Positions 21,790 to 32,435 of a DNA stretch of 64,000 nucleotides are shown here, one piece after another. The first letter of the stretch is position 1, and each line of letters opens with the position of its first letter. A program made the translations under genes and the position numbers. The stretch lies in the NCBI GenBank assembly GCA_014526335.1, contig JACTAT010000160.1:1-64000 (forward strand), read 5' to 3'. The DNA is from Chrysaora quinquecirrha (taxonomy: Eukaryota > Cnidaria > Scyphozoa > Semaeostomeae > Pelagiidae). The notes below the pieces were generated by a model. It was not told where the DNA came from, searched no databases, and saw only the letters and a list, made by a program, of their open reading frames with translations.

Positions 21790-22249
21790 GGAAACAATTA
21801 ACTCGTTCTAGTTCTTTACTTTTTCAGGGTTTCTCCGAAAAATATTTCGCCAGGCAGATAAATTACTCTGGAAAGATTCTTTCTAATCCTGGTACATATA
21901 AAAAAGTACCCAATGTCTGCATGGGTTGACAATTCATCTCATCTTCAACTAGCCCTCTGCGCAGGAGAATGACCCCTAATGACCTAGAAAGGTATCTTTT
22001 TCCAGGCATGCAGACGGGGTAATAAATCAATACACGTAGTCAAACAATGCCAATGGTGTTAATAGCATAATCTTTTGCATTACTAACTGCAAAATACCTA
22101 TGACGTGAAATGAGAAGAATTGATCACAAACACAAAAATAAGGCTAAGGCCAATAACGATTTAGTTACCCGGTTTTCTGACATTTATTTGACGTTTATAT
22201 CTACCTTTTAAGAATTTTTATGTTCATAATCTTCAAAATCACTCTAAAT
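21790..22249. other. Non-coding after the gap
   Basis: No gene or clear repeat is seen. Confidence 0.4.
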
Positions 22250-22445
22250 AAGACAACGATGCTGATATAGTAATGGAATTCCATATAACGGACACCGAAG
22301 GGACCAATGTCACTGTCCATTTTAGAGAGGTGTCCGCTGTATGGAACAGTGTTTTTACAAGGAAAAGACCTAAAAATTTGCCTGTTGTACGGTGGTGTCC
22401 GTTGTATAGAGGTATCCGTTAGTGGACGTGACACTGTACAGCAAA
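22250..22445. mobile_element. Repeat with GTGTCCGTTGTA words, copy 1
   Basis: Carries GTGTCCGCTGTATGGAACAG, GGTGTCCGTTGTATAGAGG and TTTTTACAAGGAAA. The same ordered words recur at 27183-27350, so this is an interspersed, probably non-autonomous, element. Confidence 0.55.
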
Positions 22446-22760
22446 ACTGCCAGGGCAAAAAAAGGAAGAGAAAGTATCAACAGAATACGTCTTTGGTTCT
22501 TGGGCGTAGACTTATTACATTCGTCATAGTCTACACTCCTCTACCCCGCTCCAACCACTCTGAGAATATGTTGTTGTAGTTGTTAGAAGCTGTTTTCGGC
22601 AGAGTGGGAGGCATGTAATCAGTCTATCTTGGGCCTACAACCTTCATTACATTACAATCAATATTGATAATTGCTTTAATCTTAGATTATGATTAAGCTT
22701 GAGCACACCACAGGCTAAATACCCAAGTATCAAAGCATACAAGTAACATGTATTGATGTA

Positions 22761-23224
22761 CACGCTTTTTTTTATAAGGAACCTACCTCAAGGCCTAGTT
22801 CCTACAGTTCCTTATTTTTGGACCTCTTCTGAGGCAATTGTAGTTCCAAAAGTTCCCTAATAGTTCCTTCATTTTAACAGTACATTCAGTGCCATAACAA
22901 TAATAGAGAGACACTTGCATGTAAGCAAAGCTCGAGACTACTCAAAGAAACATTTGATACATGCTTAACGTACAATTTATGTGATTTTCGACTGCAAATG
23001 AATGGAACAGGGTTTCTAATTCTTGATTATTTGCAGTAAGAAAAGCATTCAACATTGGAAAGTTTTAAATAGATATTAACTATTTTGACGTATACAGATT
23101 TTAAACTGATAGTTTCTATGGTTTTCTCTTGATGATTTTCTCTTTAGAAGTATAAGCTCTTTAAATTCTCGGGCCTTCTACATGTAGGTTTCTTATAAAG
23201 TGGTTCTTTATAAAAAACAGCATG
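22761..23224 (+). mobile_element. MITE, CACG-poly(T) family, long variant
   Basis: 464 bp between TA dinucleotides. It starts CACGCTTTTTTTTATAAGG and ends TTCTTTATAAAAAACAGCATG. The interior (AGGCCTAGTTCC, GAGGCAATTGTAGTTCC) is shared in inverted orientation with 26299-26685. Confidence 0.65.
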
Positions 23225-23889
23225 TACGTATGAACATACGTAATACAACTAGATCATCTTCGTGAGATAGCAAATCAGCTTAATACAAAAGTAACCCTTT
23301 AAATCTGGGGAACATTTTAAAGAAATCATATATGACAGTGCGGTGCTTTTCTAATAAAAGCTAACAGTCGAAATAGTTTCCTGTTTTTGAGCCATTTCAG
23401 ATGTTACCTGACCGTAAGAATAGTAACTATTAAAACATGTGAAAATTCGAGTATTTAACAATGGTACAAATCAAACATACTGTCACTCAATTAAATAAAA
23501 ATAAAATGTGACAAATAAAAGAGTTTAGTCCTAATTAATCACATTTAGAAATTCAAACAAGAAATTTTTCAACGATGATGTTTGTAAACGGCAATCTGAT
23601 CATCGAATTTTGTTGCTCAATTACTGAATTCTTATCAAGTAAACATAATGAACTTGATTAGATAAATAGATAAACAGAAATCAGATTTGGCAAGATCATC
23701 AAAATTTATAATTTCCTCTTTTCTCGAGTGTAATTTTGAAACGACAGTTTGATGAGCTAAAAATGTTTCTCTGAAAATGTCTTATTAAGTGACTTACTTA
23801 TTTTTAATCTTTACTTATAAATCTATTTTCAGATACACGTAAAACTAACTTTTGTTCTTAAGGGGGCTTGCGAACGTGGATATTCACTG

Positions 23890-23915
23890 CTAGTTAGTTT
23901 GTTTGTTAGTTAGTC

Positions 23916-23960
<45 letters not shown>

Positions 23961-24067
23961 ATTAGTTAGTTAGTCAGTCAGTTAGTTTAGTTAGCTAATT
24001 GTTAAGTTAATTAGTCAGTCAGTCAGTCAATCAGTCAGTTTGCTAGCTAGCTGGTTAGTTAGTTAGC

Positions 24068-24117
<50 letters not shown>

Positions 24118-24295
24118 ATTAGTTAGTTAGTTAGTTAGTTAGTTAAGTTAGCTAGTTGTTAAGTTAATTAGTCAGTCAGTCAAAGTCAGTCAGTTAGCTA
24201 GCTAGCTAGTTAGTTATTTAGTTAGTTAGTTATTTAGTTAGTTTAGTTAGTTAGTGAGTTATTTAATTTGTTAGTTACATGGTTAGTTGTTTAAT
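23890..24295. repeat. GTTA microsatellite
   Basis: About 400 bp of GTTA repeats with scattered GTCA and GCTA variants. A block TTAAGTTAATTAGTCAGTCA recurs at about 24003 and 24162, showing an internal duplication about 160 bp apart. Confidence 0.9.
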
Positions 24296-26298
24296 TTATA
24301 GAGCAAAGATCGAAAATTTGATACTTGGGATTTCAGACCGATCTTGTTTTCGCTTGTTTTTCCCGTATGTATAAAAAATAATTAATATCTTTGTTGATAT
24401 AAGTGGTATGGTAGTATAATTAAGTCGTTCGCATCAGTTTAGACATGAATGCTTTGTAAGGTTAAAAGGGAGGGACGTTAACGTGGTAAAGTGCAAAAGT
24501 AAATATGAACATAAATTCATTACCAGTTTGTAGTGAGAATAACCAGCAAAATATTTTGAGCCTATTCACAAAAGTCGACACTTCAGAAGAGAAAGATATT
24601 AAATTTTCGCTCCTGCAGGTGGTGGCAAAGGTTCCTTTGAACTGCATCATTGCTTTCTGTTTATGAATCAGTTAATCAAGGCTTTTTTTATTAAAAATTT
24701 AATTCTAACACCCTGAACGGGTATTTACTAACGTCGTTTCAGCATCTTTTCATTAAAGTGAATTGGTAAATAAACAAAGTGTGCTTCCAAGTACTAACAA
24801 ATAATAAACAACACAAGTGTAAATATTATTGTTAGATACTCTGCTTTTCTGGTGTTTGTGTATAAGATTTGGTTGAGATTCTGAGATTTAGTAGCTAACT
24901 AAAGTTAAGTCTTATTGAAGTTAAGCCCTCTAGCTTTCAAATCCCCTTGCTTCTGATCACCGCAAAAAGAATCAAAATTCTATAATTTCAAAACAAGGAG
25001 CCCAACAGAACCCAGAACCTCCCAGAACCAAACCATATAACGAAACATAGATTTCCATCCTGCTTACATACAATGCCCTGCAAAAAAGCTTGGAATGCTT
25101 TACTTGATTGTTGCACCCCCCTCAACAAAAGATATTGCTTTTGTGACGATGCTGTACTGTATATGGAGTTGGGCTCAACAAAAACATACAGAACAAAAAG
25201 GCGCATGTTTCGACCTTCTCGACCTTTTTAAGAATTATTCTTTCAGGAGGGAGGCGGTTGGCTGAACAACATTGCTTAACAGCATTTGTCGTAAAAATAC
25301 GGCAATATGTAGGCTTCAACTTTAAACATTTACATGGTGTTCTAAGTTATTTGGCAGTTATCTTTGAGGCTTTGGTACCCAGGGTATGGATCAATATTAC
25401 TCAAACTATAATATCGCGCACGTTCATTTGGAAGCGATTTGCGTTTTTGGTTAAAAGGTTTAGCAGTTCTTAGCTTTCTTTTACGCTTTAACTCTTACGT
25501 TATTGGCAGTTAGTTTTTGCATAGTTCAGCCGATCAGGAAACGGGAAAATTTGTGCACAAAATTACACAAGATGGCTGTGCATACAATATAGGCTTATTA
25601 CGTTTGGTCCCACTCTTCGGACATAGCAAGAACAACCTCTAACAAGCACAAAAACGTAATTGCTGTTTTCTTCAGCGTAGACTCATTACAAAAGTCCTAC
25701 TTCTCGTAAACAGCAACGGTAACCTTTACAGTAGCAAAAGCATTTACATTAAAAAATTGAATTGGATGGCCTGATGACTAGACTAGTTCTGAGCAACCCT
25801 TGAGCGACCTATCTATTAGATTTGCAAAAGGATCGAAAACTGACAAGTCTATCGTCAGAGTTGTTTGAGCATGGTCTGTGGCAGGGTGTAGGGGGTGATT
25901 GGGTTGGAGCTGCAGTAGCTAAGACGAACGTAATTAATGAATCTACAGAAAGCTTTCTCTGGGTTTAGGTTATATACAGGGGTATCTACATATTTTGAAC
26001 TATCTCAACAACTCCTTACCTACATATTTTTCCACTCATCTGTAGAGATTTCCACTAATAAGTTGCGGACAGTTTCGCATGACATTTTAATCTAAAAAAG
26101 TTTAACCCTGATTCTGATATCAAGATATATTTTAATAATTCGTAATCGCCTCTGAAACTGAGAAATAAGTCTCTTAAATAGTTAAGTAGCCCTACAGGGA
26201 CAAAATCTTAGAAAGTTAGATGAACGTTGCATCGAGTTTACACACAAGAACCCAGTTGATGTACCATACCTATTCGCCAAATTAAAACTTTTTACTTA
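24296..26298. other. Gene-poor stretch
   Basis: Open frames of 60-85 codons occur but none shows a domain, conserved motif or convincing splice sites. No gene is supported. Confidence 0.4.
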
Positions 26299-26685
26299 GG
26301 GCAGAATTTTTCTTATAAAGAACCACTTTAAAGTGTCACTGTACCTTCTACATAGAAGGAACCTATATGTAGAAGGCCCTAAAATTTAAAGAACTTACTT
26401 ATACTACTAAAGAGAAAATCATTAAGGAACTTTTCAATGTTGAATGCTTTTATCACTGCAAATAATCAAGAATTAGGTTCCATTCATTTGAGCCGGTTCC
26501 TTGAGTAGTCTTGAGCTTTACTTACATGCAAGTGTCTCTCCATTATCATTATGACCACTGTATGTGCAGTAAAAATTAAGGAGCTATTAAGGAACTTTTG
26601 GAACTACAATTGCCTCAAAAGGGGTCCAAAAGTAAGGAACTTTAAGAACTAGGCCTTGAGGTAGGTTCCTTATAAAAAAAGCGCG
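26299..26685 (-). mobile_element. MITE, CACG-poly(T) family, inverted copy
   Basis: 387 bp with right end GGTTCCTTATAAAAAAAGCG followed by TA. Its content is the reverse complement of the copy at 22761 (CAATTGCCTC, AACTAGGCCTTGAGGTAGG). The two copies form a 3.5-kb-spaced inverted pair. Confidence 0.65.
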
Positions 26686-27007
26686 TACAGGGCATACCCG
26701 TCGTTCTTTGTTAACCTAGAGTCAAATGACTATACTCTCTTGCTTGGATTTATTAATCATTCTATAGTAGTAGCTACTTTGCTTAGAAAACTAGGCATTT
26801 ATAGCATTCAACATTATAGTAACTAACGGTATAAATATATACAGTTTATGTATGCTTAAGATTGAGTATTTCGTTTGACAAAGTCTCTTTTTAATCGGTT
26901 ACTAAATGAGTGCGCCATGAGCATCACCCCTAATAATAGGGGGCTTATACAATATTACATATAGAAGTAAAGATCTTACTGTATATTAAGTTTGTTGGTA
27001 GATATTA

Positions 27008-27056
27008 ATAGATTCTATACTCTTTAATCAAGCTCCATCTATACTCTTTAATCAAG
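27008..27056. repeat. 24-bp tandem duplication
   Basis: ATACTCTTTAATCAAGC occurs twice in a row with a short TCCATCT spacer. Confidence 0.6.
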
Positions 27057-27182
27057 CATTTTGGTCTTTAGAAAAGCGTACAAGATTTCTGTAAAAAAGG
27101 GATTTCCAAGGGATTTTCATTAAGACAATAGAATTTCCAGCAAGAATAGAATTACCCCTCGGCTCTATCTCTAAGGTATACA

Positions 27183-27350
27183 GTTGAACCTCCCTACAAC
27201 GAAAACTTCTGGGACCAAAGTTATTGTCCGTTGTAGAAAAGTGTCCAGTACTTTTACAAAGAAATGACGACAGGGACGAAAATATTCTGTCCGCTGTTTG
27301 GAGGTGTCCGTTGTACAGAGGTGTTCATCAATGGAGGTCCCACTATAGCT
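27183..27350. mobile_element. Repeat with GTGTCCGTTGTA words, copy 2
   Basis: Begins CAGTTGAACCTCCCTAC and ends GGAGGTCCCACTATAG, giving short inverted ends, with GGTGTCCGTTGTACAGAGG inside. Same family as 22250-22445. Confidence 0.6.
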
Positions 27351-28136
27351 TCTTAATTAAGGCCTGCTTCACAGAAGCAGAACGAAAGTGAAAGAAGTTT
27401 GAAATAAACAAGGATCCTATGGAGAAAGGAGACATAACGGAAAACGTTATTCCAGTTGGAAAAACAAAGAATTATTTAAAAAATTCTCGAGTCTGTCTAG
27501 GCAAATCTAAGACGACTCATCTCACAACAGGACAGGCACAAGTATCCTGGGTCAAACAAATCTGTGATTTATCGACTTCCTATGGAGAGGGCTCCAATGT
27601 CTCCTGTCCAAGAGAGTCGGATAGCTTCCCAGGGCTTAACAATGTCATTTACCTACTGTGCGTAAAACAAACCATCTTTGCTTCTTTATTCTTTGTAATA
27701 CTTTCGATGTTATCGTTAAAATGCACCCCTGTATGGAATGAAATATCCTAAACGCGGTGTTAGGTGATTTTACCAGAGGCAAAAAACATCGAGTTTTCTT
27801 GGACGCCGATATTGGACCTTACAATCGTTGTGTTTGGATAAAATCTAACCGTCGAAAGGCAACCTTGCGCGGAATTAAGCGTTCTACGCAGTAACGCCAA
27901 ATATACACTAGTAAACAAAATAGGTATGCTATGATAAAAGATGCTAATGCTTTTCTGTTCATTTATTCTGTATCGAACGCGAAAAACTCTTTTCATTAGT
28001 TGTATTCACTTGAAAACCTTAAAAATCCACAGTCGTGAAATCTCGCCGTAAACATATTTTACAAGTGAAATCACTCGGCCTTATTAACAGCGGAATCTGT
28101 TTCTTAGCTAACGTCCATGCAATCACGAGTTGAGTA
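27351..28136. other. Gene-poor stretch
   Basis: Contains a 110-codon plus-strand open frame (27419-27751) with a hydrophobic C-terminal stretch. No domain, repeats or upstream exons support it, so it is not called a gene. Confidence 0.35.
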
Positions 28137-28405
28137 CCCGTTTTTTTATAAGAACAACTTTATAAGAAACACCAGGCTGAAAATATGGGTCAAACGTTTT
28201 TGCTATCTCCGAAACTATCTGAGATACGCACAAGCACCAGTATAAGTTCACCAAGTTCACCAGCGTAAAGCCCTTGCCGGGAAACGCATTTTAAACATGT
28301 TTTCGAGAAGGGTAGGGATGACAAGTGAAAAATCGCAGAAAAATCAAATAATAAGAAACATGCAGGCTGAAATCGAAGCCAAGTGTTGTTCTTAAAAAAA
28401 ACGTG
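28137..28405. mobile_element. MITE, CACG-poly(T) family, short copy
   Basis: 269 bp between TA dinucleotides: CCCGTTTTTTTATAAGAAC on the left, GTTCTTAAAAAAAACGTG on the right, with AGGCTGAAAAT/AGGCTGAAATC inside. Confidence 0.65.
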
Positions 28406-28813
28406 TAAGACCTAAAAGTTAGATCTTAAAGTTCCCATATTATCAGAATCTTAGTTAGGTGTTTGAATTTAAAGATAGATTCGGATTATATCTCCAAATC
28501 TATAAAAAGCTTTCTATCGGAAACTACTGTAACTAAAAAGTAATTAGATAGAAATAGGAACTATAAAAAAAGAAACGAATTAAATATAAATATAACAACT
28601 TATGCTCAGAAGGCAACAACTGGCTTAAGTAAGGAAAAGAGAAGGAAAAGTAAGAACGATGTCATGTTGAACAGAATCAATTTTCCTTCGATTTATTATC
28701 TATCATAATAATTTCATGCGACAACTATGTACAAGTAATAAATATATCCAATACATTCAAGGCTAAATTAAAATCTGTGTACGACTTAGAGAGACACTCG
28801 AGTAAAGAGCTAT

Positions 28814-29623
28814 TTAATGTTGACAGCAACAGTGTACTGGCTTAAAAGCAGTTCTAGTACAGTTTAAGCAAAAACAAGGGCTGACTTGCCTTGATCGGTG
28901 AGGAATGGAGGGCACACTGTATCTTTGATAATGTTGTAGAGGGTAAAACACAGGCACTGGGTGTTTTGGAACGGGATTCTGCACTGAAGGTCGATCGCTT
29001 TGTAATATCTCCTTGAAACCAGTTTCTTTAAAACCAACCTCCGTTTTCGGTTCTGATTGCTTCAATATATTCTCAATCGTGAATGCCCTTCCTCGGCTTG
29101 CGAACGGTTTCTTGGCTGGTGGTGTTTCTGAAAACGCAGCGATTTTATACTCATTTCTCGGGATTTTGTCCAACAGTTCAAACTGCTGAGAAGCTTTGCT
29201 CTTCGACCGCAGGAGTTCGTCTTCTAACTCGGGTAGCCGTCTCTCAGTGCAACCATCCTCGTTTTTGGCTTTCCCTGACTTGAAATGTTTGGCCAGAAAC
29301 CTTCGTTTACGGCGTAAGAAACTCCCATCTTGGAACATCTCGGCACAATCTGGATGTAACGTCCAGTAACTGCCTTTCCCACCATGTTCAGTGCCTCGTA
29401 GCACTTTAATGAAACAGTCATTAAACGATAAGTTATGTCTCAAAGAGTTCTGCCATTTCGTTGAGTTCTTCTGATAGAAAGGAAAATTGTCTGTAATAAA
29501 CTTGTATATTTGGCTCAGCGTCATCATTTTATTCGGTGAACTGTGTATAGCCATTGCACACAGCGCAACATACGAGTAAGGCGGTTTCTCGTCGCCGTAT
29601 GTGCTCTTTCTTGGTCGTGGCAT
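28814..29623 (-). CDS. Forkhead transcription factor, FoxB/FoxAB type, intronless
   Basis: Nuclear DNA-binding regulator. The frame is open from 29638 (274 codons); the second Met (29623, MPRPRKSTY) is preferred because FoxB proteins begin MPRP directly before the forkhead, giving 269 residues. In the 274-residue numbering: forkhead domain at about 18-115 ([14 protein letters not shown], recognition helix [15 protein letters not shown] at 62-76, [10 protein letters not shown], then [10 protein letters not shown]). An eh1 Groucho-binding motif FTIENIL lies at 186-192, implying repressor activity. The last 50 residues are rich in Pro, Tyr and Cys and end in CFCLNC..CCCQH. A minus-strand AATAAA lies at 28692-28697, about 120 bp after the stop. 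A TTTAAATAG motif near 29885-29895 may be a TATA-like box. FoxB versus FoxAB would need a tree. Confidence 0.88.
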   Translation of the reverse strand: MPRPRKSTYGDEKPPYSYVALCAMAIHSSPNKMMTLSQIYKFITDNFPFYQKNSTKWQNSLRHNLSFNDCFIKVLRGTEHGGKGSYWTLHPDCAEMFQDGSFLRRKRRFLAKHFKSGKAKNEDGCTERRLPELEDELLRSKSKASQQFELLDKIPRNEYKIAAFSETPPAKKPFASRGRAFTIENILKQSEPKTEVGFKETGFKEILQSDRPSVQNPVPKHPVPVFYPLQHYQRYSVPSIPHRSRQVSPCFCLNCTRTAFKPVHCCCQH

Positions 29624-30270
29624 GCTATAGATATCCAAAAACCTCTTCCCAGCGAAAATCTCTTCAATCGATACGTTTCTTCAGCAAACTTGTTTCCACG
29701 GGGTATTAGTCACAAATCATCAACAATTTGCTTCCTAATACAATTTAATTTGCTTCTCTAAGTCGAGTGTTACTCAAAGTGATATTTCTATCACCTGTGA
29801 ATGTTTGTTTAAAACCGTTCTTTCAGGTAAGACCTCCACTTCACAAGTCACACGCGCGTGTCTAGTTTCTCTCGGTAACACCGGGCTATTTAAAGGCAAT
29901 CACAGCCTCTGTTTCGTGTGCGCAAGTCTTTGTTGACATAGCAAAAGAGACGACCCGCTGCTTCTGTTATGGATCTAGCAAAGGCTTTTGAATCACTGCT
30001 CTTTGATCTTTCTAGCGTGATACGGGATTGGGGTTTACAGTTTTCTAATGGCGATTTAGAATTGTATTTAGTTGTTATATTGAGAAGGAAATGTTTAATT
30101 TGCCGTATTTGATAGAACTATAATAGAAAGAACCAAATTGACAGCTTGTCAAGACATTTAGAGAAGGAGTAACGTGTTTTAGCCACAAATTCTCGACCCG
30201 TACACGTGGTTAACAATTTTCATGAAACCAAATGAATTTGCAAAATCAATAACAAAGCTAAGTTAAAATT
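29624..30270. promoter_or_regulatory. Upstream region of the forkhead gene
   Basis: Contains the presumed 5' untranslated region and promoter. A CACACGCGCGTGT palindrome lies near 29850 and a TTTAAATAG TATA-like motif (minus strand) near 29885. Functional role inferred from position. Confidence 0.35.
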
Positions 30271-30334
30271 TATATATTTCTTGTCTCGTATAGGAATAAT
30301 TTGCACGTGTTTTTTCCGAGGGGCATTTCACTCT

Positions 30335-30455
30335 GCGAAAAAGCGTACGAGATTTCTATTAAAACAAAAGGACTTCCAAGGGATTTCCAAGAAAACAATA
30401 GGACTTGCAGCAAAGGTGTACGAGACTTCCAAGGGGTCAATCGCCCCTCGTGTTT
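30335..30455. repeat. Interspersed repeat, GCGTACGAGATTTCT family
   Basis: AAAGCGTACGAGATTTCT..CTTCCAAGGGATTTCC..CAATAGGACTTGCAGC recurs, diverged, at about 27072-27170. Each copy also contains an internal partial duplication (GTACGAGACTTCCAAGGGG). Confidence 0.5.
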
Positions 30456-30837
30456 TTCTTTAAGGACCTCTGGAGACTGACTGAGACTTAAAATGAGACT
30501 GGAGGTTCCTTATACTGTTCATTGTCGTGATATATTGGTGAATACACGTGTACTAATTTTCACAGTAAATTCATTTAAGCTTGCTTCGTTTCCTAACTTT
30601 ACATCAGTTTCTTAATTCTTAGAGACGAGATGACCAAATGATTCCTTTTTTTATTGTAACCAGCAAATCAGCTTGAACAGCATGGTCAGAATGATCAATA
30701 TCATCAGTATGATAATAGCTACAATCAGTTTGTATGATAATCCTCAGTCACCTGAATTGTAATTTTACAGTAATTGTACATTTTTTAACGTAAGTATAAT
30801 GCTATAGATGATAAACATAACTCACACTAACACGAAG

Positions 30838-31140
30838 TAACTTAACAGATTGCATCAAAGAATTATTTATAGCAATCAAAAATCACAGTGAATCGTGATC
30901 GAAATCAATGATATGTGATTTGGGAACACGAAATCACAGTTAATCGTGATCAAAATCACTGATGTGTGGTTTGGGAACGCAATCATCTGTATCCCTGTAA
31001 CAAGGCTCTTTCACTATCATCACTTACTTGTGATTACAATCATCACTTACTTGTGATTACGATCATTCGTCAGTGATTACAGTCTGTGATGTGTGATAGT
31101 AATCAGTGATTTGTGACTACGCAAAACTAGTGATCCATGT
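30838..31140. repeat. Tandem and inverted repeats of AATCAC / GTGATT
   Basis: Two tandem copies of a roughly 58-bp unit (AATCACAGTGAATCGTGATC .. TGTGATTTGGGAAC), then clustered GTGATTAC/TGTGATAG words including two consecutive ATCATCACTTACTTGTGATT units. The region can fold on itself and may be a degenerate MITE. Confidence 0.6.
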
Positions 31141-32069
31141 AGTGATACTCAAAAGAAGCGTGCATGGCTGGTCAGAGCAAAAAGCAATACAATTATCAAA
31201 TTAGAATGATTACTGTTTTGTACTGTTTTAGTTCACATGTGGGTCTCATACGATCTTATGGTTAATAAGAAAGCGCAAACAAAAACTAAATTGTAATTTC
31301 ATCTAATTATCCATGGATTGCGATATGTAAAGACAAAGTCTGAATCAAAATAACTCGCAATAGATGGATTAAGAAGACTTAGGCCAATGATCTACGATAA
31401 TGGAAGAATAGGGTCGAAGCAACATGGCGCTGGATCCAGACATTATTTCCGTAAATTCTCTTACCGCAAGTTATTTCATTTGTAGATTCATGCCGCTCAG
31501 TTGACACTAGTAGATTAAAGACAAGACATTCATCATTTTAAACCTTACTTGATATCATTTATATCTTGTTTGAGCTTCTCTTTACAAGTTAATTAGTGTG
31601 TATCAATGTTTTAATAAAACCAGCTTTCGATTTTCTCGTTATTTCCTAAGAAACTATATAACAACTTATAGTAAGAACCTAGGACGGATAGGTTAGGAAG
31701 TTATTAAGAAACGTCATAGCCCGCACTCAGGTTTTTAGAAACTTTAGTGACTTAAATATTACAATATTCAACAAGCAACTGGACATCATCTGGACATTTG
31801 TCCAGCCCTCAAAGCTGCTTAAGATTTAGGACATTTCAACCCTCAAAGTTCCTTAAAAGTTGCTTAATTTTTATATATATCCAACAAACACTCGTCGCTA
31901 TACGGCTCAACATCATTAGCTTTAAGGCCTACAACGCAACACTTTTGGGAGAAAGTTAGTGGAAATACCACACCTAAAGGCTGTATCATTTTCTCACATT
32001 AACATATACATTTTGAAATGAATGCAGCTTGGTTGTTTGACTTCTTAGTTGCTTACAGTAAATCAATTA
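31141..32069. other. Gene-poor stretch
   Basis: No gene is seen. AAGTTCCTTAAAAGTTGCTTAA words near 31840 resemble the interior of the adjacent MITE family. Confidence 0.35.
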
Positions 32070-32435
32070 CACGTTTTTTTTAATAAGGAACACCTTTATA
32101 AGGAACTCGAGGCTGAAAATTCCCAAAATATTAAGGAACTTTAAGGAACTGTCGAGGCTCGAAAGAAAAACTAAGAAACTCTTTTTAAAGAACAAGACGG
32201 TTTGTACGAAAAGGAACAGAAGCACAATATATTTCCCATCGTTCTTCCCCAAAAGGCTCCATTTATACTTAAAGTTGGAAATGAAGAATAGTTTCTATGA
32301 ATTTGCTGTAAAAATTAGTATTTATACATATCCGACGACAAGGAACAGTATAAGGAACTTTCAGCCTCATTTTGTTGAAAAATTAAGGAACTCCAGCCTC
32401 AACTCAGACCAAAGGTTCCTTATAAAAAAAACGTG
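32070..32435. mobile_element. MITE, CACG-poly(T) family, best-preserved ends
   Basis: 366 bp. Left end CACGTTTTTTTTAATAAGGA and right end TTCCTTATAAAAAAAACGTG are near-perfect inverted repeats. Internal AAGGAACT and CGAGGCTGAAA/CAGCCTCA words repeat several times in both directions. Confidence 0.75.

Noticed and set aside
21176..21811. Long frames crossing 21290-21789
   Set aside because: They consist mainly of assembly-gap Ns.
23890..24295. GTTA repeats as telomeric sequence
   Set aside because: Animal telomeres of this type are TTAGGG; this is a 4-bp microsatellite.
27419..27751. 110-codon plus-strand frame
   Set aside because: No recognisable domain, no splice partners, no conserved motif; flanked by repeats. 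Could be a lineage-specific gene but cannot be supported.
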